Assembly (NCBI GenBank): GCA_902562285.1
Contig: CACESU010000001.1
Location: forward strand, 96,941 to 160,940
DNA from: an uncultured Alphaproteobacteria bacterium
GTDB lineage: Bacteria; Pseudomonadota; Alphaproteobacteria; Rhodobacterales; Rhodobacteraceae
Direction: 5' to 3'
DNA: 64,000 nt
Position 1 is the stretch's first letter, and every line of letters begins with the position of its first letter. A program made the translations under genes and the position numbers. Shown here piece by piece: positions 30,304 to 40,688 of this stretch. A model generated the notes under the pieces. The model had not been told where the DNA came from. It saw only the letters and a program-made list of their open reading frames with translations, and made no database searches.

Positions 30304-31164
30304 ATGAATTTTTCAAAGGAAGATAATTTAAAAAGAATAGCAGATGCTCTTGAAAGAATAAGCCCTTTACCATTTGATAATAATAATTTGGACAAGTCTA
30401 ATTTGTTTTTGTGGAAGACTAATCCTGATAGATTAGTCTTTATAGAAAGTGATTTTGTGTTAGGTCTAGATTTACTTATTGGCGTAAATTATAACAAAGA
30501 CCAAATATATAAAAATACTTTACAGTTTGCTAAAGGCTTCCCTGCTAACAATGTTTTACTTTGGGGATCAAGAGGAACTGGGAAATCTTCATTAATTAAA
30601 TTGATACATAAGGAAATTTCTAGTTCAAATAGTTCTCTTAAACTTATTCAGATACAAAGAGAAGATATTTCTTCTATGGATAGATTATTATTAGTATTAA
30701 AAAATTTAAATAAAGAATATAAATTTATTATATATTGTGATGATCTTTCTTTTTCTGACGAAAATGAGGATTATAAAATTTTAAAAGTATTATTAGATGG
30801 TGGATTAATTGAAAAGCCAAAAAATGTTGTATTTTACTGTACTTCAAATAGAAAACATTTAATTTCTAGAGAAATGTCAGAGAATACTCTATCTTCCTCA
30901 ATTTCTCCAGCAGAAGTAGTCGAAGAAAAAGTTTCACTTTCTGATCGATTTGGGCTGATTTTAGGTTTTTATCCATTTTCACAAGAGCATTATTTAGAAA
31001 TAGTTCTTAGTTATAAAAATAAATTTAGAATACCAATAAGTGATGATCAAACAATTAAAGAAGCAATAGAGTGGCAACAGACTAAAGGCGCAAGGTCTGG
31101 CAGAGTTGCATGGCAATTTATTATATTTTTATCAGGTAAATATGAAATTTTACTAAAATCTTAA
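30304..31164 (+). CDS. DUF815-family AAA+ ATPase
   Basis: ATPase of unknown role, 286 residues. Walker A is WGSRGTGKSSLIK at about 87-99, Walker B IIYCDDLSF near 142, sensor-like FYCTSNRKHLI near 180, and the arginine-rich region SLSDRFGL near 212 is the family hallmark. This family is common near tat or nlpD genes in alphaproteobacteria. It starts 20 bases after tatC and ends 11 bases before convergent nlpD. Confidence 0.88.
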   Translation: MNFSKEDNLKRIADALERISPLPFDNNNLDKSNLFLWKTNPDRLVFIESDFVLGLDLLIGVNYNKDQIYKNTLQFAKGFPANNVLLWGSRGTGKSSLIKLIHKEISSSNSSLKLIQIQREDISSMDRLLLVLKNLNKEYKFIIYCDDLSFSDENEDYKILKVLLDGGLIEKPKNVVFYCTSNRKHLISREMSENTLSSSISPAEVVEEKVSLSDRFGLILGFYPFSQEHYLEIVLSYKNKFRIPISDDQTIKEAIEWQQTKGARSGRVAWQFIIFLSGKYEILLKS

Positions 31165-31175
31165 AAACTTATCAA

Positions 31176-32297
31176 TTATTTGAATAAAGGTTCTGGATCT
31201 AAACTCTCAGTACCTTTTCGTAGCTCGAAATGTAAATAGTTTTGTTTATTTTCTTTTCCAGATATATTTGTAAATGACTTTTCAACCTTACCAATAACTT
31301 GACCAGCTTGAACACGCTCACCTTTAACTACTTTAATTTCATTAACTCGGCCATATATGCTTATCACAGAGTCTTCATGTTTGATCAAGATTATTTTACC
31401 GAGACCACCTACAGGCTCAGATATAAGTGCTACTACACCAGCAGCAGCTGACTTTACAGCGGTTCCTGGTTCAGCTGCAAAGTCAATTCCTTCGTTTTTA
31501 TTATTAATTGAAGTAGGGTTATATCTTCTAAGTACTGCCCCATTAACTGGTTTTATGAATTTTTGTACTGTATTATTTTTTTGTTCCTCTTGTTCTAAAA
31601 TTATATCTTTATCAACTTCACTTTTTTGTAATAAGGAACTCTCTTTATTGGTTTCTGTTTCAAAAGTATTTGAACTATTATTTATTTCTGTTGGTGTAGA
31701 TTTTTTTATTTTATTTTTATTTTTTTTATTTAAAACTACTGGAATTATGAGTTCTCTTCCAATAACTACATTTAAATCGGCATCTAATCCGTTCCATTTT
31801 GATAATGAAGTAACTGACACATTGTATAATCTAGCAATAGAATAAGCAGTATCACCAGTTTCAACACGGTGTTTTAGGGGGTTATCCGGTGTCCCAAAAT
31901 TAGAATTTATATTTTCTGATTTCTCAATTGATTTTTCTGAAGTCTCAATATCCCAATTAGAATTTGAATTTATAATATCTCCTGATATTTTTATAGGAAG
32001 GGCCAGCACTTCGTCAGCTCTTGGTAGATAACTTGATACTACACCATTATATGATGCAAGTCTTTTAGGATTGATATCTAGTCTTTTTGCTATTTCTTCA
32101 ACTGTCTCACTCCCATTTGCTACTAATATTTGGTAATCTTTATATGTTATTATTCCTCTACTATCTGGAATTGGTCTTTCCAAAATAGTATCTTGGAAGG
32201 CACTTCCAAGTTGATTTTGTCTATTAAAATTATTAGTTGATTTACAAGAAAAAAGCACCAGGGAAAGAAAGATAATTATATACTTATTTTTATCCAT
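31176..32297 (-). CDS. nlpD: NlpD-like LysM / M23 lipoprotein
   Basis: Outer-membrane lipoprotein expected to activate a cell-wall amidase during division. 373 residues: a signal peptide with lipobox LFSC (Cys 17), two LysM regions (about 55-100 and 145-190), and a C-terminal M23 domain (about 245-373). Metal ligands of true M23 peptidases look lost: the position before GIDFA has no His, and the final motif reads YLHFEL instead of HLHFEL. This fits EnvC/NlpD-type activators, not active peptidases. It overlaps pcm by 8 bases. Confidence 0.88.
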   Translation of the reverse strand: MDKNKYIIIFLSLVLFSCKSTNNFNRQNQLGSAFQDTILERPIPDSRGIITYKDYQILVANGSETVEEIAKRLDINPKRLASYNGVVSSYLPRADEVLALPIKISGDIINSNSNWDIETSEKSIEKSENINSNFGTPDNPLKHRVETGDTAYSIARLYNVSVTSLSKWNGLDADLNVVIGRELIIPVVLNKKNKNKIKKSTPTEINNSSNTFETETNKESSLLQKSEVDKDIILEQEEQKNNTVQKFIKPVNGAVLRRYNPTSINNKNEGIDFAAEPGTAVKSAAAGVVALISEPVGGLGKIILIKHEDSVISIYGRVNEIKVVKGERVQAGQVIGKVEKSFTNISGKENKQNYLHFELRKGTESLDPEPLFK

Positions 32298-32964
32298 TAA
32301 TATATTTCCTTATATTTGGTAAACCTTCAACCAAAGGAACGAATCTTACTTTAAAAATTTCTTCATAATGATTTTTGAATTTTTCTTTTCTAACCTTAAT
32401 AAGAGTTTGCTCATCTTTAGACATTCCAACTGGTAATATCATTATACCACCATACTTAAGTTGTTTAATTAATATTTGAGGAATGTCTTCAGCGGCTGCA
32501 GAGATAATTATTCGGTCGAATGGTGCTTGATGTTCCAAACCTAAAGATCCATCCCCCAAAATACAAATTACATTCCTAAAATTATTATTAATTAGCAGTG
32601 ACTCAGCCTTTTTCTTCAAACTTTTATGTCTTTCAATAGAGAAAACTCTTTTTGAGAGTTTCGAAAGGATTGCAGTTAGATAACCAGAACCTGTTCCAAT
32701 TTCTAGAACCTTGCAGCTTCTATTAGTTTCTAATTTTTCAATCATCTTTGCTACAACAGATGGCTGGCTTATAGTTTGACCACAGCTAATTGGTAAAGGT
32801 ATATCATCTTTTGAGCGGGATTGAAAAATACCATCCAAGAATAATTTTCTATCAATTTTTTCCATAGCTCGAAGAACTTCTTTATCACGTATTCCTTTAC
32901 GTTTAAGATTCAATATAAATTTTATGTTATCTTCATTTAAAGGTTTCATAGAAAACACATCCAT
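32290..32964 (-). CDS. pcm: protein-L-isoaspartate O-methyltransferase
   Basis: Repairs isoaspartyl residues using S-adenosylmethionine. 224 residues with PLPISCGQTISQPSVVAKM near 56-74 (family signature) and the SAM loop VLEIGTGSGYLTAIL near 89. It lies between serS (three bases upstream) and nlpD (overlapping), a widespread arrangement. surE, often in this cluster, is not seen. Confidence 0.93.
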   Translation of the reverse strand: MDVFSMKPLNEDNIKFILNLKRKGIRDKEVLRAMEKIDRKLFLDGIFQSRSKDDIPLPISCGQTISQPSVVAKMIEKLETNRSCKVLEIGTGSGYLTAILSKLSKRVFSIERHKSLKKKAESLLINNNFRNVICILGDGSLGLEHQAPFDRIIISAAAEDIPQILIKQLKYGGIMILPVGMSKDEQTLIKVRKEKFKNHYEEIFKVRFVPLVEGLPNIRKYING

Positions 32965-32967
32965 CTT

Positions 32968-34257
32968 TTATTCTAAATTACCCTTTTGATTAACAAATTT
33001 TGCTCCTAGTAAGTATTTTGACAGGCATTGTGGTATTTCAACTTTACCTTCAGCTGTTTGGTTATTTTCAATAATTGCTATTAAGCATCTACCAACAGCT
33101 AGCCCTGAACCATTCAAAGTATGAAGAAATGCTGGTTTACTTTCTTGGTTTTGTCTATATCTAGCATTCATTCTTCTTGATTGAAAGTCACCACAGTTTG
33201 ATATTGAGGAGATTTCTCTATATTTTTTTTGTCCTGGCAACCAAACTTCTAGGTCATAAGTTTTTTTCGCCGAAAAACCCAAGTCACCAGAACATAATTC
33301 CACTTTTCTAAAAGGGAGATTTAATTCCTTTAGAATATTTTCAGCACACTGAGTCATTCTTAAATGTTCTTCAGGACTTTTCTCAGGCAAAGAAAATGTG
33401 ACCATTTCAACTTTTTCAAATTGATGCTGTCTAAGCATTCCTGTAGTGTCCTTACCAGCACTTCCTGCTTCAGAACGAAAACATTGAGTAATTGCACAAA
33501 GTCTTATTGGCAATTCCTCATAGTTTAATATTGAATTGGAAACTAAATTTGTCAATGGTACTTCTGCAGTTGGAATTAACCACCAACCATTAGATGTTTT
33601 GTAACTTTCTGTCGAAAATTTTGGCAGCTGACCTGTTCCGTACATAATGTTTTCTTTAACTAAAACAGGTACGGCCACTTCTTTTAATTTGTGGTCTTTT
33701 ATATGTTTATCAATCATGAATTGGGTAATTGCCCTATGCAAAGTTGCAATTCCACCGGACAGTATAGAGAAACGACTTCCAGAAATCTTAGCAGCAGCCT
33801 CAAAATCAATACCAATTGCAGCAGGAACATCAAAATGTTGCCTTGGTTCGAAAGTTACATTTTTGATCTTACCCCATTTATAAACTTCTTTATTATCTTC
33901 TTCTCCCAGACCGTACGGAACATCTTTACTACAAATATTGGGAATATTCTCTAAAATCTCTTTTAAATCTGTTTCAAGTTTATTAGATTCATTTTCCAGT
34001 TTTGAAATTTTAGCTTTTTTTTCTTTAATTGTATCTTTGAATTTTTTTTCATTAATAGATTTTCCTGACGACTTATTTTTACCAAAATCTTTAGATAAGG
34101 AGTTTACAGAAGCTTTTAAAGTCTCAAGAGATTCAATATTTTTTCTTCTCTTAGCGTCTATTTTTATAATATTACCACTGAGTGGATTTATGTTTCTTTT
34201 TTTTAAATGTTGATCAAATTCTTTTGGATCATTTCTAATTTTTTTAATATCATGCAT
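32968..34257 (-). CDS. serS: serine--tRNA ligase
   Basis: Class II aminoacyl-tRNA synthetase, 429 residues. The N-terminal coiled-coil arm (about 25-110) binds the long variable arm of tRNA-Ser; motif 2 FRSEAGSAGKDTTGMLRQHQ and motif 3 GSGLAVGRCLIAIIEN are clear. ATG start. First gene of the serS-pcm-nlpD unit. Confidence 0.96.
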   Translation of the reverse strand: MHDIKKIRNDPKEFDQHLKKRNINPLSGNIIKIDAKRRKNIESLETLKASVNSLSKDFGKNKSSGKSINEKKFKDTIKEKKAKISKLENESNKLETDLKEILENIPNICSKDVPYGLGEEDNKEVYKWGKIKNVTFEPRQHFDVPAAIGIDFEAAAKISGSRFSILSGGIATLHRAITQFMIDKHIKDHKLKEVAVPVLVKENIMYGTGQLPKFSTESYKTSNGWWLIPTAEVPLTNLVSNSILNYEELPIRLCAITQCFRSEAGSAGKDTTGMLRQHQFEKVEMVTFSLPEKSPEEHLRMTQCAENILKELNLPFRKVELCSGDLGFSAKKTYDLEVWLPGQKKYREISSISNCGDFQSRRMNARYRQNQESKPAFLHTLNGSGLAVGRCLIAIIENNQTAEGKVEIPQCLSKYLLGAKFVNQKGNLE

Positions 34258-34453
34258 TAATTTATCAATGGTTGGCTTAATCTGTTTTATTAATATAACA
34301 ATTTCTTTAGGATGAAAATAAATTTATTAAACTGAAATGATTTGCGCTATTAATGCTATTGCTATCAAGACAATCTAAATATAAGTTAAATTAATAATTC
34401 AAATTTTATTTCTATTGATTGTAACTTTATCTTTATTTTTCTTTAATTATTTT

Positions 34454-34699
34454 ATGCTGAAAAAAATTGAGTACAGAATTAATTATAGATCCACAAGAGA
34501 AATGGATTTAATTTTTAAAAAATTTTGGTCAAATTTCAAAAATGATCATTCTGAAGATGAATTGGAAATATTTAGCAGACTTATTGATGAAAATGATGTA
34601 GATATTTATAATTGGATAATTGGTGCTTCAGCTATACCTGAGATTTACGACATTATAATAAAAAAAATTAGGTCAAAAATAGAATTTAAAGAGAATTAG
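34454..34699 (+). CDS. sdhE: SdhE-like FAD assembly factor with altered RGxxE motif
   Basis: Small cytosolic protein that promotes flavin attachment to succinate dehydrogenase. 81 residues from the ATG at 34454; the frame opens 39 bases earlier but that part is a Phe/Leu run. Family features: an Arg-rich start, MDLIFKKFW, a short acidic linker, ELEIFSRLIDENDVDIYNWIIG. The signature RGxxE reads RSTRE, so Gly is replaced by Ser, which is unusual because this Gly is thought to be critical. The gene is alone in a roughly 550-base region between serS and rodZ. Confidence 0.75.
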   Translation: MLKKIEYRINYRSTREMDLIFKKFWSNFKNDHSEDELEIFSRLIDENDVDIYNWIIGASAIPEIYDIIIKKIRSKIEFKEN

Positions 34700-34811
34700 T
34701 TTATTATACAAAATTTTTCATAAAAATTTTTAATTTCATTTTTCTTGTTATTAATATTAAAAATGTTATATTTGTAACTCTCCTGTTTAATTTTTTGTCG
34801 ATGGATTAAAA

Positions 34812-36017
34812 TTGGAAAACATAGGTAAAAATTTTTTTGAAAGTTATGACTCTTTTGAAATAAGTCTTGGAGAGCTTTTAAGAGGTGAAAGAGCAACCTT
34901 AGGTAAGTCTTGTTCTGATGTTCAAAAAGATCTAAAAATTAAATCTAAATACATAAAGGCAATCGAGAAATGTGACCTCCGAGATCTTGAAAATAAAAGC
35001 TTTATAGCAGGTTATGTCAGAACTTATGCTAAATATTTAGGATTAGACCCTAATTATGTTTATGACCGTTTTTGTAAAGAATCTGGATACATTTCTTCAG
35101 ATCTTAATTCTTTTACACCTGAAAAGAAAAGAAAAAAAGAAAAAATTAGTATTATTCCTGCTAATTCAAATTTACTTAGCCTTAGTAAATTTGACGATAA
35201 TAAACTCAAAATAAACTACCACAGTAATTTCATAATTAAAAAATTTTTGCCGTTGTGTTCTTTATTTTTAATTCTTTTTGGCGTGGGTTATTGGATTATT
35301 CAAATAGTTTTAGACATTCAAAGATTGGAGTTTATTCCAATAGATCAAGAACCTTATAGTTCAGTTGAATTAAAAAATATTAATTATGAACTTTTTAAAT
35401 TCGCTGATAAAAATCTTGACGATCAAGACTTTAGTTTTGATGTTATTTCAGAAAAACCATTAGGTAATCTTTATTCTACTCGGGATGAAATTTTCCCTGT
35501 TGTTCAAAATCGTGACAGTCCAATATCTAAAATCGATCCAAATTCTTATGGCTTGTTTTTAAAAACAGAAAAAATGTTAAGCCCTATTGATATTGAAAAA
35601 AACTTATTTGAAACGACAAAAGATTTTATGAAAAAAGAAGAAGAAAAAACTTTAGTTTTACAACCAAAAACTCCTACTCTTAAACTTGTTGCAGTTGAAA
35701 AATCATGGATAAGACTAAAGGATCAAAAAGGTGATATTTACTTTGAAAGAAACTTAAAAAAAGGTGAGGAATTTAACATACCTAATGAACTTTTTTCTGG
35801 TTCTTTGCGAGCAGGTAATTCTTCTAAAGTATTTTTCGTTCTAAATGACAATATTTTTGGTCCCTTAAGTACAAAATCAAGTGTAGTTAAAAACTTTTCA
35901 ATTGATCCAGAAAATATTGAAAGAAACTTATCTTTCATATCCAGCGGTGTAGAGTTTTTTAAACAAAATAAAATCAATAAGTCTAATAATGTAAGTACAG
36001 CAAAGAAGATCGATTAA
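34812..36017 (+). CDS. rodZ: RodZ-like helix-turn-helix membrane protein (DUF4115)
   Basis: Cell-shape protein linking MreB to the envelope. 401 residues: N-terminal HTH (about 18-85, with GELLRGERATLGKSCSDV and SFIAGYVRTYAKYLGLD), a basic stretch, one membrane helix (about 145-168), a low-complexity periplasmic linker and a C-terminal DUF4115 domain (about 285-375, WIRLKDQKGDIYFERNLKKG). TTG start. Placed before ispG, as in many alphaproteobacteria. Confidence 0.85.
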   Translation: MENIGKNFFESYDSFEISLGELLRGERATLGKSCSDVQKDLKIKSKYIKAIEKCDLRDLENKSFIAGYVRTYAKYLGLDPNYVYDRFCKESGYISSDLNSFTPEKKRKKEKISIIPANSNLLSLSKFDDNKLKINYHSNFIIKKFLPLCSLFLILFGVGYWIIQIVLDIQRLEFIPIDQEPYSSVELKNINYELFKFADKNLDDQDFSFDVISEKPLGNLYSTRDEIFPVVQNRDSPISKIDPNSYGLFLKTEKMLSPIDIEKNLFETTKDFMKKEEEKTLVLQPKTPTLKLVAVEKSWIRLKDQKGDIYFERNLKKGEEFNIPNELFSGSLRAGNSSKVFFVLNDNIFGPLSTKSSVVKNFSIDPENIERNLSFISSGVEFFKQNKINKSNNVSTAKKID

Positions 36018-36046
36018 AACAATAACTTTATTTTAGCAAAAAAACT

Positions 36047-37141
36047 ATGAATTTAAATTCAATAAGACCCTGGAGAAGCATAAATAGAAGAATTAGTAGA
36101 AAAATTATGGTTGGGTCAGTACCTGTTGGAGGGGACTCTCCTATAACTGTACAAACTATGACTAATACATTAACTACGAATATTAGTGATACAATAAATC
36201 AAATATTAAATTGTAGTGAAGCTGGCGCAGATATAATTAGAGTTTCATGTCCAGATATTGAGAGCACAAATGCATTAAAAACTATTTGCAAAGAAAGCCC
36301 TATACCAATTGTTGCTGATATTCATTTTCACTATAAAAGGGCATTAGAGGCAGCAGAATCAGGAGCAGCCTGCTTAAGAATAAATCCAGGAAATATTGGA
36401 TCTAATTCAAGAATTAGGGAGGTAGTGAAAGCTGCTAAGGATTTTGGTTGTTCAATAAGAATAGGTGTAAATGCTGGTAGTCTTGAAAAAAATCTTCTTG
36501 AAAAGTATGGTGAGCCTTGTCCTGAAGCTATGATCGAAAGTGGGTTAGGGCATATAAAGCTATTAGAAGATAATGATTTTTTTGAGTTTAAGATTTCTGT
36601 AAAAGCTTCTGATGTATTTTTGGCCGCAGCTGCATATCAAGGACTTTCTGAGGCTACTGATGCTCCTATACACTTGGGAATTACAGAAGCAGGTAGTTTT
36701 TTGTCTGGATCAATTAAATCTTCAATAGGAATTGGAAATCTACTTTGGATGGGAATAGGTGATACAATTAGAGTTTCTCTTTCTAGTGATCCAGTTGATG
36801 AAGTTAAAGTTGGTTATGAAATTTTAAAAAGTTTAGGACTTCGACATAGAGGAGTTCAAATAATTTCTTGCCCTTCCTGTGCAAGGCAGGGGTTTGATGT
36901 TATAAGTACTGTTAAGAAGTTGGAAGATCGCTTATCACATATAAAAACTCCAATGTCTCTTTCAATTATAGGCTGTGTTGTTAACGGTCCAGGGGAAGCT
37001 CTTATGACTGATATAGGTTTTACTGGTGGTGGAGCAGGATCAGGTATGGTTTATTTGGCTGGAAAGGCTGCTCATAAAATGTCTAATGAAGAAATGATAG
37101 ATCACATTGTTCGACTAGTTGAAAAAAAAGTAGAAAATTAA
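36047..37141 (+). CDS. ispG: 4-hydroxy-3-methylbut-2-enyl diphosphate synthase
   Basis: Iron-sulfur enzyme of the MEP isoprenoid pathway. 364 residues with [15 protein letters not shown] near 26-40, [19 protein letters not shown], and the [4Fe-4S] ligands in SCPSCARQG and [10 protein letters not shown]. Normal bacterial length. Starts 29 bases after rodZ. Confidence 0.96.
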   Translation: MNLNSIRPWRSINRRISRKIMVGSVPVGGDSPITVQTMTNTLTTNISDTINQILNCSEAGADIIRVSCPDIESTNALKTICKESPIPIVADIHFHYKRALEAAESGAACLRINPGNIGSNSRIREVVKAAKDFGCSIRIGVNAGSLEKNLLEKYGEPCPEAMIESGLGHIKLLEDNDFFEFKISVKASDVFLAAAAYQGLSEATDAPIHLGITEAGSFLSGSIKSSIGIGNLLWMGIGDTIRVSLSSDPVDEVKVGYEILKSLGLRHRGVQIISCPSCARQGFDVISTVKKLEDRLSHIKTPMSLSIIGCVVNGPGEALMTDIGFTGGGAGSGMVYLAGKAAHKMSNEEMIDHIVRLVEKKVEN

Positions 37142-37239
37142 CAATAAAATAAAATCCAATATAAAAAAATCTTGTTATTGAATATTTTTTTGCAATCATA
37201 TAAAAAATAACTACAGTTTAGATTTGAAAAATTGTTTCT

Positions 37240-38313
37240 ATGCCACAAAATGTATCTGATTTGCGGATTAAAAAAATTTTATCACATTATGAGTTTTTGC
37301 AAGCTAAATTGAATGAAAACCTTAATAATAATGAGCTTATAAAATTTTCAAAAGAATATGCAGAACTAAAACCAATCTATGAAAAAATTTTGGAATTCAA
37401 TAAAATAAAAAAAGAACTTTCTGAAGCAAGAGAATTATTTTATGACCCTGAATTTAAAAATATCGCAGGAGAAGAAGTTTCAAAACTAGAAGAAAGATTA
37501 TTAGTACAGGATAAGGAGCTACAATTATTACTTTTACCAAAAGATACTAATGACAATAGATCGGTAATTCTTGAATTGAGAGCAGGTACTGGTGGTGATG
37601 AAGCAGCTCTTTTTGTTTCAGATTTACTTAGAATGTACGAGCGCTATTCGGATATTTGCAAATGGAAAGTAGAAAATATTAGTAGCACCCCTAGCCAATT
37701 AGGAGGATTTAAAGAAATTATACTAAGTATTTCGGGAGAAAATGTTTATTCTAAACTAAAATATGAAAGTGGAGTTCATAGGGTGCAAAGAGTCCCAGAG
37801 ACAGAAAGTGGTGGAAGAGTTCATACATCTGCTGCTACTGTAGCAGTATTACCTGAAGCTAAAGAAGTAGATATAGAAATTGCAAATAGTGATATTAGAA
37901 TAGACACAATGCGATCATCTGGAGCAGGTGGTCAGCATGTGAATACTACTGACTCAGCAGTAAGGATTACTCATTTACCTACTGGGATAGTAGTTATTTC
38001 TTCTGAAAAATCTCAGCATCAAAATAGAGCAAAGGCAATGCAAGTATTAAGAACTCGATTGTATGATTTAAGTATTTCTTCTCAGCAAAATGAAATTGCT
38101 TCAGATAGAAAAAATCAAGTTGGTACCGGAGATAGGTCAGAAAGAATTAGAACTTATAATTTTCCACAAGGCAGAGTAACTGACCATAGAATAAACTATA
38201 CAATATATAAATTAGAAAATTTTCTTAATGGTGATATTGAAGAACTCGTTAATAAATTAACATCTGAAGATCAAGCAAAAAAAATTGCAGAAAATATTAA
38301 TGATGCTTCATGA
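37240..38313 (+). CDS. prfA: peptide chain release factor 1
   Basis: Recognises UAA/UAG stops and triggers peptide release. 357 residues; GGQ at 230-232 in [18 protein letters not shown]; the anticodon-like recognition region has [22 protein letters not shown]. It overlaps prmC, whose product methylates this GGQ glutamine. Confidence 0.96.
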   Translation: MPQNVSDLRIKKILSHYEFLQAKLNENLNNNELIKFSKEYAELKPIYEKILEFNKIKKELSEARELFYDPEFKNIAGEEVSKLEERLLVQDKELQLLLLPKDTNDNRSVILELRAGTGGDEAALFVSDLLRMYERYSDICKWKVENISSTPSQLGGFKEIILSISGENVYSKLKYESGVHRVQRVPETESGGRVHTSAATVAVLPEAKEVDIEIANSDIRIDTMRSSGAGGQHVNTTDSAVRITHLPTGIVVISSEKSQHQNRAKAMQVLRTRLYDLSISSQQNEIASDRKNQVGTGDRSERIRTYNFPQGRVTDHRINYTIYKLENFLNGDIEELVNKLTSEDQAKKIAENINDAS

Positions 38314-39130
38314 AAAAATTATTAAGTATTTTAAAGAAAATATAAAACTTTTTAATAATAGTTTTGAACGAAGAGATTTAGACATTTTAATTAGATATGT
38401 TTTCGATAATAGGACATATTCTGAAATTGAGAATATTTATAAAGATATCTATTTTATAAATGTACTTAAATTTGCAATTAGAAGACGTTTATCACAAGAA
38501 CCTATTTCCCAAATTATCAGCTCCAGAAGATTTTGGCACTCTAAATTTTATGTTGATAAAAATGTTTTAGATCCAAGACCAGAAACTGAGTTACTTGTCA
38601 AAAAAGTTTTAGAATTACCAAGCAGCAATCTTAGTTTAATTGATTTAGGTACTGGCTCAGGCTGCATTGCAATTTCAATTGCTAAAGAGAAACCTAATTT
38701 TGAAGTTTTTGCATCTGATATTAGTGATGGTGCTTTGAAAGTTGCAAAAAGAAATTCTGAGTTATACCAAACTTCTATTACTTTTATAAAATCTGATTGG
38801 TTTTCAAAAATTGATAGAAAGTTTGACGTAATTGTAGCTAATCCACCATATATTTCAGAAACAGAATATAATGATTTACCATTATGTATACGTAGATTTG
38901 AGCCTAAAATTGCTTTAATCGCTGGATCAAATGGATTAGACTGTTTTAAAAAAATTATTAAACAATTTAATAAATACTTAAAGCCTAAAGGAATGCTTTT
39001 TCTTGAAATTGGTTCTACTCAAAAACAAAATATTAAGAAATTATTTCATTATAATGGGTATAAAAAAATTGAATTTTTAAATGATTTATCTGGGAAATAC
39101 CGTGTAGTATGTGTTAAAAAAGACGCATAA
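38300..39130 (+). CDS. prmC: release factor glutamine methyltransferase
   Basis: Methylates the GGQ glutamine of RF1/RF2. About 276 residues: an N-terminal helical domain, SAM loop [15 protein letters not shown] near 120, catalytic [12 protein letters not shown] near 188. Two adjacent ATG codons (38300, 38303) lie inside the end of prfA; a TTG at 38285 is also in frame but less likely. Confidence 0.93.
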   Translation: MMLHEKIIKYFKENIKLFNNSFERRDLDILIRYVFDNRTYSEIENIYKDIYFINVLKFAIRRRLSQEPISQIISSRRFWHSKFYVDKNVLDPRPETELLVKKVLELPSSNLSLIDLGTGSGCIAISIAKEKPNFEVFASDISDGALKVAKRNSELYQTSITFIKSDWFSKIDRKFDVIVANPPYISETEYNDLPLCIRRFEPKIALIAGSNGLDCFKKIIKQFNKYLKPKGMLFLEIGSTQKQNIKKLFHYNGYKKIEFLNDLSGKYRVVCVKKDA

Positions 39131-39299
39131 TAAATTGAATCGGCAAAGATTTAAGCTTTTTGTGTAATTTTCTTGCTAATTTTTTAAATTTTATTATTTT
39201 CATTATATCTCCAACCTAACATTATAATAATTGTTAAGTTTTAAACCTAAAATTGAGATTTTTTTTCGAATTTTTTAAATTGGTACAATATCAAATAAT

Positions 39300-39812
39300 A
39301 TGAGATCATCCAGTAAGTCCAGGAATAGAGTAAGGAATGCAAACCGTAGAGGCAACAACGGTGGAAGCGTAATAAATCGAGTTTTTGAGAGTGCTGGTCC
39401 TGAAGGAAAAGTTAGAGGTACACCTCAACAAATTATTGACAAATATATTTCATTGGCCCACGATTCACAGTTATCTGGTGATAGAGTTTCTGCTGAAAAC
39501 TTTCAGCAACATGCTGAACATTACTCTAGAATTTTATCAGAAGCTCAAAAAGAAATTGTTGATAAACAAGTTGATTCATCAAACACAAACCCTGTAAACA
39601 CTAATCGAAACGAAAATGTAATTCAAGATTACTCTAAATTAGAAGATTCAGAAAAAGATAGTAAAAATAATCAAGCTAAAACTATTACAATCGAAAATTC
39701 CGTATTGAAAAAAGAAATTACTAATGAACATTCGTCAGTAGAAAAAACAGAACAACTTCATGATAAGAAATTCCCTAGATCTAAGAAAGATACTTTGTTA
39801 TCTGAAATTTAA
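39300..39812 (+). CDS. DUF4167 domain protein
   Basis: Alphaproteobacterial conserved protein of unknown role, 170 residues. A basic Arg/Asn-rich start (NRVRNANRRGNN) is followed by the conserved domain at about 25-80 (NRVFESAGPEGKVRG ... NFQQHAEHYSRI); the rest is low-complexity and charged. The arginine-rich start suggests nucleic-acid or ribosome contact, an inference. It follows prmC by 169 bases, as commonly seen. Confidence 0.85.
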   Translation: MRSSSKSRNRVRNANRRGNNGGSVINRVFESAGPEGKVRGTPQQIIDKYISLAHDSQLSGDRVSAENFQQHAEHYSRILSEAQKEIVDKQVDSSNTNPVNTNRNENVIQDYSKLEDSEKDSKNNQAKTITIENSVLKKEITNEHSSVEKTEQLHDKKFPRSKKDTLLSEI

Positions 39813-39850
39813 ATAGTAGATATTTTTTTCAGATCTTAAGTTTTATAATG

Positions 39851-40669
39851 CTATATAAGTGATAAATCACAAAAAAATTTTAAATCAATACTCTGAGGTC
39901 TTTTTGTTTCTTCTATTCCAACTTTTTGTAATGCTAATTTTACATTTGGAAAAATATTTTTTAAACTAGATCTTATCATCTTTCTTTTTTGATTGAAAGC
40001 CGCATCCAAAATAATTTTAAATCTACTTTGGTTAAATTCATATCTTGGTTTTTTTAAAATTTCAAAATAAATAAGTGAACTATTTACTTTGGGTTTTGGT
40101 ATAAATGAACCTGACGATACGTTTAGAACTAATTTCGGATTTGTATATAATTCTGAAATTAGGCTTATTCTTGAACGGCTAGATGAGCCAGTTTTTGCTA
40201 CTATCCTCTCAGCGACTTCTTTTTGAAACATTAAAGTTAGTGATAAGCATGTGGTATTACAAATATTAGATGTTAGCCATTTTATCAGTAATACTGTAGA
40301 AATATTATAGGGTAGGTTTGAAATAATTTTAAAAGGAAAGTCATTTAACCTTCTAATGTCAAAATTTAAAGCATCTTCATAAATTATGTTTAGTTTGGTT
40401 GGTGATAAATTTTTAATGTTATTAAGTATTGGTAAAAGCTCTTTATCTTTTTCAACAACAAAAACTTTGTTTACGTTTGCTTTTAATATTTCTTGAGTTA
40501 GTCCACCAAGGCCTGGGCCTATTTCCAGTATATTAATTTTTTTAGTAATTTTCGATTTTTGAACTATTTTAGTCAAAATATTTTTATCAAAAATGAAATT
40601 CTGGCCATACTTTTTTTTTGCAGTAATTCCATATAATTTTTTTTTAGTTGAAGTATCAATAGAACTCAT
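39851..40669 (-). CDS. rsmA: 16S rRNA (adenine1518/1519-N6) dimethyltransferase
   Basis: KsgA-type enzyme that dimethylates two adenines of 16S rRNA. 272 residues: KKYGQNFIFDKNIL near 18, SAM loop ILEIGPGLGGLTQEI near 47, catalytic NLPYNIST near 118. Last gene of the lptF-lptG-lptD-surA-rsmA run; pdxA, which usually sits between surA and rsmA, is missing here. Confidence 0.94.
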   Translation of the reverse strand: MSSIDTSTKKKLYGITAKKKYGQNFIFDKNILTKIVQKSKITKKINILEIGPGLGGLTQEILKANVNKVFVVEKDKELLPILNNIKNLSPTKLNIIYEDALNFDIRRLNDFPFKIISNLPYNISTVLLIKWLTSNICNTTCLSLTLMFQKEVAERIVAKTGSSSRSRISLISELYTNPKLVLNVSSGSFIPKPKVNSSLIYFEILKKPRYEFNQSRFKIILDAAFNQKRKMIRSSLKNIFPNVKLALQKVGIEETKRPQSIDLKFFCDLSLI

Positions 40670-40688
40670 AGTTAGTCTGTTATCAATC

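Noticed and set aside
31357..31845. 162-codon open frame on the plus strand
   Set aside because: Lies wholly antisense to nlpD, whose signal peptide, LysM and M23 text are clear; the antisense reading is low-complexity.
31176..32297. active M23 peptidase
   Set aside because: Metal-ligand His residues appear to be replaced, so an NlpD-type activator role is more likely.
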